The notes under the pieces are model-generated. The model made no database searches. It saw nothing but the letters and a program-made list of their open reading frames with translations, and was not told the origin of the DNA. A program made the position numbers and the translations under genes. A stretch of DNA of 64,000 nucleotides. Source: Rhodococcus sp. 06-235-1A (GTDB taxonomy: Bacteria; Actinomycetota; Actinomycetes; Mycobacteriales; Mycobacteriaceae). Below, in pieces: positions 1-12,716 of this stretch (position 1 is its first letter; every line of letters starts with the position of its first letter). Location of the stretch: positions 62,001-126,000 of the forward strand of contig NZ_NOYI01000002.1 of NCBI RefSeq assembly GCF_002258785.1, in the 5' to 3' direction.

Positions 1-188
1 GATCACGCGGCACGGATGTTCGCGGCTCGCCTCGTTCGCTGCGTCGATTGCTCGCTCGGCCTTGGACGGATCGCGACTGGCAACGATCAGGGTCAGCACG
101 CGTCCGATGGTCACCGCGCCACCTGCCTCGCGCACCTCCACCAACTTCTTGCCGACCTCGGCCGTCGTCGTGGCGGGGATATCGACAA

Positions 189-204
<16 letters not shown>
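1..204 (-). CDS. opcA: OpcA, glucose-6-phosphate dehydrogenase assembly protein (partial, N-terminal 68 residues)
   Basis: The reverse strand from the ATG at 204 reads MEKAVIVDIPATTTAEVGKK and continues open to the window edge, so the C-terminal part is missing. The N-terminus, with its EGGAV-like stretch (here EAGGAVTIGRVLTLIV) and then SRDPSKAERAI, matches actinobacterial OpcA. OpcA is an allosteric/assembly factor of glucose-6-phosphate dehydrogenase, first described in cyanobacteria. The ATG lies inside the 3' end of zwf (16-bp overlap), so the two are translationally coupled. This is the expected order tkt-tal-zwf-opcA; pgl would follow outside the window. Confidence 0.9.
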
Positions 205-1745
<1,541 letters not shown>

Positions 1746-1751
1746 AGTCGG

Positions 1752-2876
1752 TCAGCTCTTCTGACCTGCTTGGCGAAGCTGCTCGCCGGTGGCCTCGAGC
1801 AACTCGTTCCAGGCCGCCTCGAACTTCTGGACGCCTTCGTTCTCCAGCGTCAGGAAGACATCGGTGATGTCGATCCCGAGCGCCGAGATGCGGTCGAAGA
1901 TCTCCTGCGATTCCGGTCCCTTGCCCGATACGGTGTCGCCGACGACCTCGCCGTGATCGGCAACCGCATCCATGGTCTTCTCCGGCATCGTGTTCACCGT
2001 GTTCGGTGAGACGAGTTCGGTGACGTACATGGTGTCGGGGTAGGCGTCGGACTTGACGCCGGTCGAGGCCCACAGCGGACGCTGCGGACGCGCGCCGCTA
2101 CCGACGAGCTCACGGAACCTGGGTGCAACCTCGAAGATCTGCTGGTACGCAACGTATGCGAGCCGCGCGTTGGCCAGAGCGGCCTTGCCCTTGAGCGCCT
2201 CGGCGTCAGGCGTGGCGATCGCATCGAGACGGGAATCGATCTCGCTGTCGACGCGGGAGACGAAGAACGACGCCACCGAGTGGATCTTGTCGAGGTCGTG
2301 GCCGGCTGCGCGCGCCTTCTCGAGACCGTCGAGGTAGGCGTTCATCACCAGCTCGTAGCGCTCGACGGAGAAGATCAGCGTGACGTTGACGCTGATGCCC
2401 TCGCCGATCACCTTCGCAATGGCGGGAATTCCGGCCTCGGTGGCCGGAATCTTGATGAGCAGATTCGGACGGTCGACGATCTTCCACAGCTCGACGGCCT
2501 GTTCGTACGTCTTGTCGGCATCGTGTGCCACGCGGGGATCGACCTCGATGGACACGCGTCCGTCGACGCCTGCGCTTGCCTCGTACTGGGGCATCAGGAT
2601 GTCGCATGCCTCACGAACGTCGTCGGTGGTGACGGTGCGGATCGTGGTCTCGACGTCGGCGCCTTCGCCGGCGAGCTTGTTCACCTGCTCGTCGTATGCC
2701 TCGCCCTTGCTCAGCGCAGCCTGGAAGATCGACGGGTTGGTGGTCACTCCCACGACGCTCTTGGTGTCGATGAGGTCCTGCAGGTTGCCCGAGCGGATGC
2801 GGTCACGGGACAGGTCGTCCAGCCATACCGAGATTCCTGCGGCGGAGAGCTCTGCGAGATTCTTGTTCTGGGTCAT
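1752..2876 (-). CDS. tal: Transaldolase
   Basis: The 374-residue protein transfers dihydroxyacetone units between sugar phosphates in the non-oxidative pentose phosphate pathway. It has the transaldolase signature TTNPSIF (residues 45-51) and NLLIKIPAT (138-146), whose Lys142 is the expected Schiff-base residue. It is the long (about 370 residue) form usual in actinobacteria. The ATG is preceded by AAGGGA at the end of tkt with about 6 nt spacing. The gene begins 3 bp after the tkt stop and ends 6 bp before zwf. Confidence 0.96.
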   Translation of the reverse strand: MTQNKNLAELSAAGISVWLDDLSRDRIRSGNLQDLIDTKSVVGVTTNPSIFQAALSKGEAYDEQVNKLAGEGADVETTIRTVTTDDVREACDILMPQYEASAGVDGRVSIEVDPRVAHDADKTYEQAVELWKIVDRPNLLIKIPATEAGIPAIAKVIGEGISVNVTLIFSVERYELVMNAYLDGLEKARAAGHDLDKIHSVASFFVSRVDSEIDSRLDAIATPDAEALKGKAALANARLAYVAYQQIFEVAPRFRELVGSGARPQRPLWASTGVKSDAYPDTMYVTELVSPNTVNTMPEKTMDAVADHGEVVGDTVSGKGPESQEIFDRISALGIDITDVFLTLENEGVQKFEAAWNELLEATGEQLRQAGQKS

Positions 2877-2879
2877 GAG

Positions 2880-4979
<2,100 letters not shown>

Positions 4980-5385
4980 GAGCAGAAATCTCCTGACATT
5001 CGTTCGAGTTGTGGCTCCGAGGAATCGTCGGTCGGCGGCGACTGCGATGCGCCTGGGTGGAGCACGCATGTGGTCGGTGCCGAGGGACGTCCTCCACCAG
5101 CCTAGTTCTGTCCGACCCTACTGTCGTGCCTTCCCCCGGACGATTGCGCGTGGGTTACTCGGTGACCACCATTTCCTCACTTTGGGTGCCCTGCGAATTG
5201 GAGGTGCAAACCCAGCCGTCTACCATCGGTCGTAGTAGGCGCACGTTCGGTGGCATTTTTCCGATCGGGTTGATCAGGCGTGCGCGTGGACGTCCAGGGT
5301 CGCCGCCGAGTGCGAACCCCCGTGCCGGTGGCGCGAAGGACAAGTGGCCGAGCGCCAGAGAACGACAGTCGGGCGAGGAGACGCA
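4980..5385. other. Divergent intergenic region tkt/ctaB
   Basis: These 406 bases separate tkt (minus) from ctaB (plus) and must carry both promoters. The only pattern I can point to is the near-palindrome GGTTACTCGGTGACC at 5152-5166 (arms match at 5 of 6 positions). I see no convincing -10/-35 pair and no conserved ORF; short frames here show no family resemblance. Confidence 0.4.
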
Positions 5386-6393
5386 GTGCGAATTGGGCAG
5401 CAGCCGGGCGGACACGGTTTCGCCGGCGGCCCCGGATTCGGAGCAGACGACCAGGGTGAGTCCGCGCAGTCGGCTCCGGCATCGTCGGCTCCGCGCCGAG
5501 CGTTCGCACTCTTCCTCGCGTACGTCGCGCTGACGAAGCCCAGGGTCATCGAACTACTCCTGGTGACGACCATTCCCGCGATGCTTCTGGCCGACCGCGG
5601 TCACGTGAACCCGTGGTTGATTCTCACCACGCTCTTCGGCGGAATGCTGGCGGCAGCGAGCGCCAACACACTGAACATGGTGGTCGACGCCGATATCGAC
5701 AAGGTGATGAAGCGCACCGAGAAGCGTCCGCTCGCCCGCGGTGCCATGCCGGTCTCGCATGCTCTGGTGTTCGGAATCGTGCTCGGCGTGTTCTCGTTCT
5801 TCTGGCTGTGGGCCACCACGAACCTGCTGAGCGGCGTGCTCGCCGTCGTGACCATCTGCTTCTACATCTTCGTCTACACCCTCGTCCTCAAGCGGCGTAC
5901 CTCGCAGAACGTGGTGTGGGGTGGTGCCGCCGGATGCATGCCGGTGATGATCGGCTGGTCTGCCGTGACGGGCACCATCGGGTGGCAGGCGTTGGTGATG
6001 TTCCTGGTCATCTTCCTGTGGACTCCGCCGCACACGTGGGCACTGATGCTGCGGTACAAGGAGGACTACCAGGCGGCCAACGTGCCGATGCTGCCGGCAG
6101 TGGCCTCGGAAACCAAGGTGACCAAGCACATCGTGCTCTACGCATGGGCGACGGTGGCTGCCACGCTGGCCCTGGCACCGGGCTCGGGCGTCATCTATGC
6201 AGTCGTCGCGGTGGCCTCGGGAGCATGGTTCCTCGTCGTCGCTCATCGCCTCTATGCCGGAGTTCGAGCCGGAACTCCGGTCAAACCGCTGAAGTTGTTC
6301 ATCCTGTCCAACGAGTACCTGGCCCTGGTGTTCTGCGGCCTTGCCGTGGACTCGGTGCTCGGCTGGCAGACGCTCGCCCAGATCTTCTCCTGA
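5386..6393 (+). CDS. ctaB: Protoheme IX farnesyltransferase (heme O synthase)
   Basis: This 335-residue integral membrane prenyltransferase adds a farnesyl group to heme b to make heme O, the precursor of heme A for aa3-type cytochrome oxidase. The UbiA-family aspartate motif is seen in [19 protein letters not shown], with a second conserved stretch [13 protein letters not shown] and about nine hydrophobic segments. I chose the GTG at 5386 because GAGGAG lies at 5375-5380; a longer in-frame start at 5344 lacks this. CtaA, the next enzyme in heme A synthesis, is encoded at 8029-9015. Confidence 0.93.
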   Translation: MRIGQQPGGHGFAGGPGFGADDQGESAQSAPASSAPRRAFALFLAYVALTKPRVIELLLVTTIPAMLLADRGHVNPWLILTTLFGGMLAAASANTLNMVVDADIDKVMKRTEKRPLARGAMPVSHALVFGIVLGVFSFFWLWATTNLLSGVLAVVTICFYIFVYTLVLKRRTSQNVVWGGAAGCMPVMIGWSAVTGTIGWQALVMFLVIFLWTPPHTWALMLRYKEDYQAANVPMLPAVASETKVTKHIVLYAWATVAATLALAPGSGVIYAVVAVASGAWFLVVAHRLYAGVRAGTPVKPLKLFILSNEYLALVFCGLAVDSVLGWQTLAQIFS

Positions 6394-6416
6394 GCGAACG
6401 TCCGCCGAGAGCCGGA

Positions 6417-7382
6417 TCAGGGAACCAGAACGATGGACCCGGTGGTCTTGCGGGACTCGAGATCGATGTGGGCCTGCGCCGCGTCCTCGAGTGCATAGCG
6501 CGCACCCACCTGGACCGTGAGCGCTCCACTCGCCATCGCTGCGAACACCTCACCGGCCCGCCACTCCAGCTCGGCTCGGTCCCGTATGTGGTGGGCGAGT
6601 GTCGGCCTGGTCAAGAACAGGGACCCTGCACCGTTGAGCCGCTGTGGATCGAGCGGCGGCACGGGACCGCTCGCGGCCCCGAACAGAGCCAGCGTCCCTC
6701 GGACTCGCAGTGACGCGAGACTTGCCTCGAACGTGTCGGCACCGACGCCGTCGTACACCGCATGCACGCCTTCGCCCGAGGTGATCTCGCGGACGCGGGC
6801 GGCGATGTCCTCGTCGTAGCGCAACACGTGGGCGGCACCGGCCTGCGTCGACCGGTCGGCCTTTGCATCCGTGGAGACCGTGGTGATCACGTTCACGCCC
6901 TTGGCCACCGCCATCTGCGTCAACATCAGTCCGACGCCACCTGCGCCTGCATGCACCAGGACGGTCTCACCAGGCTGGGCCGGGTAGGTGGATTCGATCA
7001 AATAGTGCGCCGTCATGCCCTGCAGCAGTGCCGAGGCGGCCTGATCGGCAGGAACGCCGTCGGGAACCGCGATGGCCGACGAGGCGTCGACCAGGACGTA
7101 TTCGGCGTAGCTACCGGGTGCTGCGGCCCAGGCGACGCGATCTCCTGGAACGAAGTCGGTGACGTCCGAGCCGATCTGATCGATCACGCCGGACCCCTCG
7201 TCACCGGGAACGTAGGGCAACGCGCGCGGATACATGCCGCGGCGGAAGTAGGTGTCGATGTAGTTGATGCCGATGGCGTCCGTCCGGACCAGGAGCTGGG
7301 TAGGTCCTGGGGTCGGTACCGGAATATCGACCCCCTTCATGACCTCGGGTCCGCCGGTGTTGTCTATTCGAATCGCACGCAT
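6417..7382 (-). CDS. qor: Zinc-independent quinone oxidoreductase / MDR-family reductase
   Basis: The 321-residue protein belongs to the medium-chain dehydrogenase/reductase family, quinone oxidoreductase branch, using NADPH to reduce quinones or enones. The nucleotide motif AGAGGVG lies at 145-151. At the usual catalytic-zinc site the sequence is PGDEGSG (59-65) rather than GHE, so the zinc ligand is absent, as in QOR proteins. ATG 7382 has GGAG just upstream, though with short spacing. It is convergent with ctaB, as is Rv1454c (qor) in M. tuberculosis. The physiological substrate cannot be read from the sequence. Confidence 0.88.
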   Translation of the reverse strand: MRAIRIDNTGGPEVMKGVDIPVPTPGPTQLLVRTDAIGINYIDTYFRRGMYPRALPYVPGDEGSGVIDQIGSDVTDFVPGDRVAWAAAPGSYAEYVLVDASSAIAVPDGVPADQAASALLQGMTAHYLIESTYPAQPGETVLVHAGAGGVGLMLTQMAVAKGVNVITTVSTDAKADRSTQAGAAHVLRYDEDIAARVREITSGEGVHAVYDGVGADTFEASLASLRVRGTLALFGAASGPVPPLDPQRLNGAGSLFLTRPTLAHHIRDRAELEWRAGEVFAAMASGALTVQVGARYALEDAAQAHIDLESRKTTGSIVLVP

Positions 7383-7452
7383 GAACTCCGTTCTACACGG
7401 ACCGACCGCAGCGGCGCGTCCGGATTCGGTCGATGCATGTGCGCCGCCGAAG

Positions 7453-7466
7453 TTACCGATCAGTAA
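7453..7466. promoter_or_regulatory. TetR-type palindrome between qor and the next gene
   Basis: TTACCGATCAGTAA is an almost perfect 14-bp inverted repeat (half-sites TTACCGA and TTACTGA), extended by G/C to GTTAC-N6-GTAAC. It lies between the divergent starts at 7382 and 7519, where an operator controlling one or both genes would be expected. The regulator is unknown. Confidence 0.45.
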
Positions 7467-7518
7467 CGACACCGTGGGCCGATGCAGGCGAGACGAACGA
7501 ACTCGGTATCGTGTCGGC

Positions 7519-7890
7519 ATGGCTACCGAAATCGACAGTGCGGGCATCGAGAAGAGTGAGTCGAACGAGGTTCCCAAGGGAACGCTCGCAGCGGTGAAGA
7601 GTTTCCTCGCCGATCATGGCAATTCTGCTCAGGTCGTGATTCAGCCCATAGGTCGCGCCGGAACCCGACTCACCATGGTCGGTGCCGACGGAGTGCTCGG
7701 TGACCAGGTGGTTGCCACCCACGGCATCGCTCGGGCGATCGTCGACGATCTCGATGAACTGACCGAGGCCGAATGGGATCGTGAGCTGGTCAGCTCCGTC
7801 AACCCAGCGCCAGGGCACTACGAGAAGATGGCCGGCTGGGTCGCCCGTCAGAAGAAGTTCCCGAAGGCCCGCAACCAAGCGATCGTCTGA
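7519..7890 (+). CDS. Conserved hypothetical protein (123 residues)
   Basis: I do not recognise the family. The protein is soluble and mostly acidic, with no signal peptide, membrane segment or cysteine. A central region (VVIQPIGRAGTRLTMVGADG) looks like beta strands, followed by a helical acidic stretch (DDLDELTEAEWDRELV) and a basic C-terminus (RQKKFPKARNQ). The ATG at 7519 was chosen over upstream in-frame starts. TATCGT at 7507-7512 lies 6 nt before it and could be the -10 box of a leaderless mRNA. It is divergent from qor and convergent with ctaA. Confidence 0.7.
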   Translation: MATEIDSAGIEKSESNEVPKGTLAAVKSFLADHGNSAQVVIQPIGRAGTRLTMVGADGVLGDQVVATHGIARAIVDDLDELTEAEWDRELVSSVNPAPGHYEKMAGWVARQKKFPKARNQAIV

Positions 7891-7957
7891 GCGAAAAACC
7901 TTCCGAAATTTGTTCGATCGGACGGGAACCATCTCGGAACCCGGTGCGTCGAAGTCA

Positions 7958-8005
7958 GTGGAGGGGCAGTCGGCCATCTGAGGGGGAGGTCGGCTGCCCC
8001 TCCAC
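7958..8005. terminator. Bidirectional hairpin terminator between convergent genes
   Basis: A perfect 12-bp stem, GTGGAGGGGCAG at 7958-7969 and CTGCCCCTCCAC at 7994-8005, encloses a 24-nt loop that can itself pair partly. It lies between the 3' ends of the hypothetical gene (7890) and ctaA (8029). There is no T-run, as is common for high-GC actinobacteria. Confidence 0.65.
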
Positions 8006-8028
8006 CCTGTTCGAAGCCGCACCGCTCG

Positions 8029-9015
8029 TCACGAGTGGAGTGCGACGTCCTCGACGGTCTCGATCTCGTCCGTCGCTATCGGGCCACGAGTGCGGCAGGC
8101 AGCCCAGACGGCCGCAGTCGCAGCGGTGCAGGCACCCGCTCCGGCTACGTGAAACGCGACGAGCACTGCCGGAACGCCGGTGAAGTACTGCACCAGTCCG
8201 ATCAGCGACTGAGCCAGCACCAACGCGATCAGAACGTGCAGGCGACGCTTGACCGCGCTCGGCGCACGCACCGCGTACAGCGCGAATCCCAGCCCGACCA
8301 ACAGGGCCAGGTAGCCGACCAAGAACTGGGAATGAGCGTGAACAAGAGTCACGATCTCGATGCCGAGACGTGGCACTGGCTCTTCGATGCTCTTGTCGCC
8401 GGCGTGGGGGCCGGCCCCGGTCACCATCGTGCCCGCGATCAGCACGCCGGTCAGGGCGACTCCGGACAGCCCGACAAGAGCGCGCAGTGCAGCCGGGACA
8501 GTGGGAGTCGATTCGGATGCCGCGTCGCTCTCGCCCACCTTGGCGTAGAGCAGGGTGGCCAGCCAGACCATGGCCATCGAGACGACGAGATGAATGGCGA
8601 CCGTCCACCAGAGCAGTCCCGTCAGGACGGTGAATCCGCCGATCACAGCCTGGACGACGGTGCCGAGCGGCATCAACCATGCAAAGAACAGCACCTCACG
8701 GCGTCGTCGAGCGCGCACGACTGCCAGTACTACCGCGGCAGCGGAAATGACGACGACGAACGCGAGCAGGCGGTTGCCGAACTCCACGGCCTGATGCAGC
8801 ACCGGGACCTCGGATACACCGACCGGAGTGAAGCTACCGGGGAAGCATTGCGGCCACGTGGGACACCCGAGACCGGAGCCGGTCACTCGGACGACGGCAC
8901 CGGTGACGGCGATACCGCCCTGGGTCACTATCGCGATGAACGCAAGAATTCGCTGCACACGAAGCGACGGGAGTGGCAGAAGGTCGACGACGCGCAAGAA
9001 CGCTCTGTACAGCAC
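8029..9015 (-). CDS. ctaA: Heme A synthase
   Basis: This COX15/CtaA-family membrane protein oxidises a methyl group of heme O to give heme A. It has about eight transmembrane segments and the conserved histidine contexts HQAVEFGNR, AIHLVVS, HAHSQFLVG and AFHVAGA, expected to bind hemes. The cysteine pair motif GLGCPTWPQC follows the first helix. The start is uncertain: GTG 9015 (VLYRAFLRVVDLL) gives 328 residues and aligns with homologues, while a TTG at 9039 is also in frame. It lies downstream of the ABC transporter genes on the same strand; ctaB is about 2.6 kb away. Confidence 0.9.
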   Translation of the reverse strand: MLYRAFLRVVDLLPLPSLRVQRILAFIAIVTQGGIAVTGAVVRVTGSGLGCPTWPQCFPGSFTPVGVSEVPVLHQAVEFGNRLLAFVVVISAAAVVLAVVRARRRREVLFFAWLMPLGTVVQAVIGGFTVLTGLLWWTVAIHLVVSMAMVWLATLLYAKVGESDAASESTPTVPAALRALVGLSGVALTGVLIAGTMVTGAGPHAGDKSIEEPVPRLGIEIVTLVHAHSQFLVGYLALLVGLGFALYAVRAPSAVKRRLHVLIALVLAQSLIGLVQYFTGVPAVLVAFHVAGAGACTAATAAVWAACRTRGPIATDEIETVEDVALHS

Positions 9016-9070
9016 CCCACGATGGTAAACGCCGATCAACTACACAGCGTCGTTGGGGCAACCTGCTGGT

Positions 9071-9871
9071 TCAGGTGAACTTGAACGTGCGGACGGCGAG
9101 AGTGCTGCACACCGCTGCCCACACGAGGAGCACGACCACACCGAAAACGTCGAAGGACGACGCGACGCCTCGGCTCAGCGCTTCTCCCAGCGCACCGGAT
9201 GGGACGATGCGAGCAACGTTCTGCAGACCCTGGGGAATCTGGTCGTCGACGAAGACCGCACTACCGATGCCGAGCATCACGAACCAAGCGATGTTGGCCA
9301 GCGCCAACACGATTTCCGCCCGAAGAGTACCGCCGAGCAGCAATCCCATCGACGCGAACGTGACGGTGCCGAGGGCAATGATCACGGCACCGAGCAGTAG
9401 GCCCGTTGCCGCCGGCCGCCAACCGAGAGCGACGCCGATGGAGCCCAGCAGAATCGACTGCAGTATCACCACGATCACCACCGCAGCGGACTTGCCGCCG
9501 ATGATGCCCCAGCGCGGAAGCGGCGTTGCACCGAGTCGCTTCAGCGCGCCGTAGCGGCGGTCGAAGCCGACCGCGATGGCTTGGCCGGTGAACGCCGTCG
9601 ACATGATGGCCACCATCATCACGGCAGGGACCACCTGGGCGACCCGGTCGTCGCCCAGTGCGCCGAACGGCAGGAGTGTCAGGCCGATCAGCAACGTGAT
9701 CGGAATGAACATCGTCAACAGCAACTGCTCGCCGTTGCGCAACAACAACTTCAGTTCCAGGCGCGTCTGCGCGAGTAGCATGCGCGCGGCCGAGGCCGGT
9801 TGCGGACGAGGCGCGAACAGACCTGTCTCGAATCGGTTGTCGGCGAGCCGGGCTTCTCTGCGCACCGTCAC
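9071..9871 (-). CDS. ABC transporter permease (ABC-2 type)
   Basis: The 266-residue protein has about six hydrophobic segments and the ABC-2 exporter layout: a cytoplasmic N-terminus, then LLLTMFIPITLLIGLTLL and later helices. The loop GFDRRYGALKRLGATPLPRW is typical of this permease family. Its ATG overlaps the stop of the ATPase gene by 4 bp (ATGA), so the two form one transporter. The pair sits at the position of Rv1457c/Rv1458c, between ctaA and mptB. The substrate is unknown; a link to heme or cytochrome assembly is suggested only by neighbourhood. Confidence 0.88.
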   Translation of the reverse strand: MTVRREARLADNRFETGLFAPRPQPASAARMLLAQTRLELKLLLRNGEQLLLTMFIPITLLIGLTLLPFGALGDDRVAQVVPAVMMVAIMSTAFTGQAIAVGFDRRYGALKRLGATPLPRWGIIGGKSAAVVIVVILQSILLGSIGVALGWRPAATGLLLGAVIIALGTVTFASMGLLLGGTLRAEIVLALANIAWFVMLGIGSAVFVDDQIPQGLQNVARIVPSGALGEALSRGVASSFDVFGVVVLLVWAAVCSTLAVRTFKFT

Positions 9872-10812
9872 TTCCTCAATTCTCTACCGGTCAGCTCGAG
9901 GAACACGTCCTCGAGTCGGCGCTGATCGACCTGCAACTCGGTGGCCAGCACATCCTGCTGAGCACACCAGGACGTCACGATCACGAGGATCTGTGGCTCG
10001 ATAACTCCCGAAACCACGTACGAGCCGGGTGTCGGTTCCGACGGTACGTACCCCGGGGGAAGTGCCGCGTCGAGCATGGACAATTCGAGACCCGGGGGAG
10101 CGGTGAAGCGTAGTTGGCCCTCGGCACCCTGCTTGGTCAGTTCGGACGGCGAACCCGAGGCCACGACGCGGCCGTTGTCGATGATCGTCAGCCGATCCGC
10201 CAACTGCTCGGCCTCGTCCATGAGGTGCGTCGTGAGCAGTACGCCGACACCGTCGCGTCTCAAGGCGTCGATGAGCTCCCACACCAGCAGTCGGGCCTGG
10301 GCGTCGAGCCCGGCCGTCGGTTCGTCGAGGAACACCAGTTCGGGTCGTCCGACGATGGCACAGGCCAGCGCGAGGCGCTGTTGCTGACCGCCGGACAAGC
10401 GACGGTAGGGCGTGCGCACGACCGACGTGAGACCGAGGCAGTCGAGCAGCCATGCCGGATCGAGGGGGTCTGCCGAGTACGACGCGACGAGTTGCAGCAT
10501 CTCGCCGGCCTTCGAACCCGGATACGCCCCGCCGCCCTGCAACATGACGCCGATGCGCGGCCGCAGCTGTGCCGATTGTGCGATGGGGTCGAGTCCGAGG
10601 ATGCGGACCGACCCGCTGTCCGGTTCGACGAATCCCTCGCACATCTCGACCGTGGTGGTCTTTCCGGCACCGTTCGGGCCGAGGAGCGCGAGGACCTCGC
10701 CGGGGCCGATGTTCAGACTCAGACCGTCCACGGCCTTGACGCCGTCGTAGGACTTTCGTACGTCGGTCAGTTGCACGACAGAGTGCGTCGCATTCGACGT
10801 CCCGGAGATCAC
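9868..10812 (-). CDS. ABC transporter ATP-binding protein
   Basis: The 314-residue ATPase energises the permease encoded just downstream. Walker A GPNGAGKTT is at 45-53, the signature LSGGQQQR at 139-146, Walker B LVFLDEPTAGLD ends near 170, and an H-loop TTHLMDEAE follows. A C-terminal domain of about 90 residues is typical of DrrA/CcmA-type exporters. The gene overlaps the end of mptB and the start of the permease by 4 bp each, so all three are translationally coupled. Confidence 0.92.
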   Translation of the reverse strand: MISGTSNATHSVVQLTDVRKSYDGVKAVDGLSLNIGPGEVLALLGPNGAGKTTTVEMCEGFVEPDSGSVRILGLDPIAQSAQLRPRIGVMLQGGGAYPGSKAGEMLQLVASYSADPLDPAWLLDCLGLTSVVRTPYRRLSGGQQQRLALACAIVGRPELVFLDEPTAGLDAQARLLVWELIDALRRDGVGVLLTTHLMDEAEQLADRLTIIDNGRVVASGSPSELTKQGAEGQLRFTAPPGLELSMLDAALPPGYVPSEPTPGSYVVSGVIEPQILVIVTSWCAQQDVLATELQVDQRRLEDVFLELTGRELRK

Positions 10813-12584
10813 GAGGACTCAGCGTATTCGTCGGCTCTGCGGTCGCGTTCCGGTGGTTGGCTGCGAGTGGGCCACGGCATCCGGTTTCGCGTGAGCAGGT
10901 AGAGCACCGCGACCGTCAGGATCGTCATCACCGCGGCCTGCACGATCTGGAACGGTTGGTATTCGCTGCCGTTCGGCATGAGAATCACGCTGACCAGAGC
11001 AGAGAAGGCGATGGCAGGTCGACGGAACGACGGTGTAGTGGCCCAGGCAGCAAGAGGAATCACGGCCCACAGCAGATACCACGGTTGGACCACCGGAAAC
11101 AGCAGCACGACCGCGCCGAGCGCGACGCCGAGTGCGCCGACCGGGTGCAGTCGCCCACGCAGAACGGCGATCAGCATGCGAACGACGATGATGCCTGCGA
11201 CGACGGCCGCAATCGGACGAGTGAGACCCAACACAGCGGTGGTGTGGTCACCGAGGCCGAGCAGCACTCCGACGAACCCGGTACCCAGGCCGAGGATCGT
11301 GGGGATCGACATCCAGCTGCGGACGACACCTGCGGTGCCCAGTGTGTTGATCCACCCGAATCCGAGCCCGCTACCCAGACTGACGGCGACTTGGACGGTG
11401 ATGACGATCGCGCCGAGGAGAACCGCCACGTACACCACGGAACGTAAGGTGCCGCCCCATCGCTTCGACAGCGCCATTCCCACGAAGCCGAGTGCGATGA
11501 GCGACGGGATCTTGATCGTGGACGACAGTGCGATCAGTGCCGCTCCGCCGACGAGGAAGGCGACGTCGGTTCTTCGAAGCACTCCTGGACGTTCCACGGA
11601 CCGCAGCGCGAACTCGGTGCCCGCAAGCATGAGTCCGATCATCAGGGCCTCGTTGTGGATGCCGGCAACCAGATGGAACAGCAGCAGCGGGTTCGCGGCC
11701 CCGAGCCAGAGAGCAGTGACAGAGGCCACGCCGCAACGCCGCGCCAGTCGTGGCAGCGCCCAGACGATCAACGCCACACCTGCCAGCGCAAGGAGACGGT
11801 GCAAGAAGATACTCGCCACGATGTTCTCGCCTGTGAGATAGGTGATGCCGCGACCCATCCAGAGGAAGAGGGGACCATAGGGTGCCGGCGTCAGGCGCCA
11901 GATGTTGGGAACCGTTCGGGTCAGCACGTTGTCCACACCCAGGGCGGTCTCCGGCCCTACCTCGTACGGGTCGAGTCCACGCGCGGTGATCTCGCTCTGA
12001 GCCAGGTACGAGTACACATCGCGCGAGAACATCGGTGGCGCAACGCACAGCGGGAGAATCCACAGCAGCAGCGTGCGGTCCATCTGGGAGCGCGTGAGCC
12101 GGCGCGGAGTCGCACCCGATCGAGTGCGCCCCAGGGCGAACCTGCCCAGCAACAACCATGCCAGCACCACGATGACCGTTCCGGTCATCGTCACCGTCAA
12201 GGCCGAGGTGGCCATGCGTGAGGGAAGGCTCAGGAACCGAACGCCTGCAATAGGGTTCTGCAGCACCGGCTGCGCTCCCGCGCCGAGGGCTCCGATGGTC
12301 ATCAGCAGAGCGCCCGCAGCACCGAACCGGCGGATGTTGCGGAGCTGAGCCGTCTCCGCGGCATTCAGACCGGGCGCTTCTCGCTCGTCACCGTGCAGGG
12401 TGGCGACCACACCACCCGGAGGAGTGGGCTCGAGGCCGATGACCCGGCGGGCCGGTGCCACCACGTACCGGTCGAGGGTCTGTGTGACCGCCGTTCTCGG
12501 GCGCGTGGTCGTGCGAGCCGACGAATCGTCACCGCCTCCGAGACGTGAGCGCCCGGAACTCTGCTCACTGTCGGTCGATGGCAC
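10809..12584 (-). CDS. mptB: Alpha-(1->6)-mannopyranosyltransferase MptB-like (GT-C family)
   Basis: This polyprenyl-phosphate-mannose-dependent membrane glycosyltransferase extends the alpha-1,6-mannan core of lipomannan/lipoarabinomannan in mycolata. About 13 hydrophobic segments follow a long cytoplasmic N-terminus. A GT-C-type acidic motif is seen in FSRDVYSY after the third helix region. GTG 12584 gives 591 residues, the size I recall for Rv1459c. The open frame extends to 12722 but would run over the divergent sufR start. The gene is first in an operon with the ABC transporter and divergent from sufR, as in M. tuberculosis. Confidence 0.85.
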   Translation of the reverse strand: MPSTDSEQSSGRSRLGGGDDSSARTTTRPRTAVTQTLDRYVVAPARRVIGLEPTPPGGVVATLHGDEREAPGLNAAETAQLRNIRRFGAAGALLMTIGALGAGAQPVLQNPIAGVRFLSLPSRMATSALTVTMTGTVIVVLAWLLLGRFALGRTRSGATPRRLTRSQMDRTLLLWILPLCVAPPMFSRDVYSYLAQSEITARGLDPYEVGPETALGVDNVLTRTVPNIWRLTPAPYGPLFLWMGRGITYLTGENIVASIFLHRLLALAGVALIVWALPRLARRCGVASVTALWLGAANPLLLFHLVAGIHNEALMIGLMLAGTEFALRSVERPGVLRRTDVAFLVGGAALIALSSTIKIPSLIALGFVGMALSKRWGGTLRSVVYVAVLLGAIVITVQVAVSLGSGLGFGWINTLGTAGVVRSWMSIPTILGLGTGFVGVLLGLGDHTTAVLGLTRPIAAVVAGIIVVRMLIAVLRGRLHPVGALGVALGAVVLLFPVVQPWYLLWAVIPLAAWATTPSFRRPAIAFSALVSVILMPNGSEYQPFQIVQAAVMTILTVAVLYLLTRNRMPWPTRSQPPERDRRADEYAESS

Positions 12585-12701
12585 AGTGGGAGCGTAGCCG
12601 TGCGCCCATCCGGTGCCCGCACCGTCCTCCCGACTGCGCTGGGGCCGAGGATCGCGTCGGGCATAGGGCACCCTTGGTGGACCAGGCAAAACAATTCCGT
12701 C

Positions 12702-12716
12702 ACACTGGTGTTGTGA
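12702..12716 (+). promoter_or_regulatory. SufR-type operator over the sufR start codon
   Basis: ACACTGGTGTTGTGA fits ACACT-N5-TGTGA, the motif I recall for M. tuberculosis SufR (Rv1460). It also forms a TCACA-N7-TGTGA inverted repeat from 12700. It overlaps the GTG start of sufR at 12713, so binding there would block transcription start or early elongation of the suf operon. Confidence 0.65.

Noticed and set aside
4980..5069. Longer transketolase N-terminus
   Set aside because: The extra residues are basic and unlike the family, and a good AGGAG sits before GTG 4979.
9016..9039. Extension of CtaA to the TTG at 9039
   Set aside because: The added residues (LIGVYHRG) are not shared by homologues I recall, and no ribosome site precedes the TTG. 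It cannot be fully excluded.
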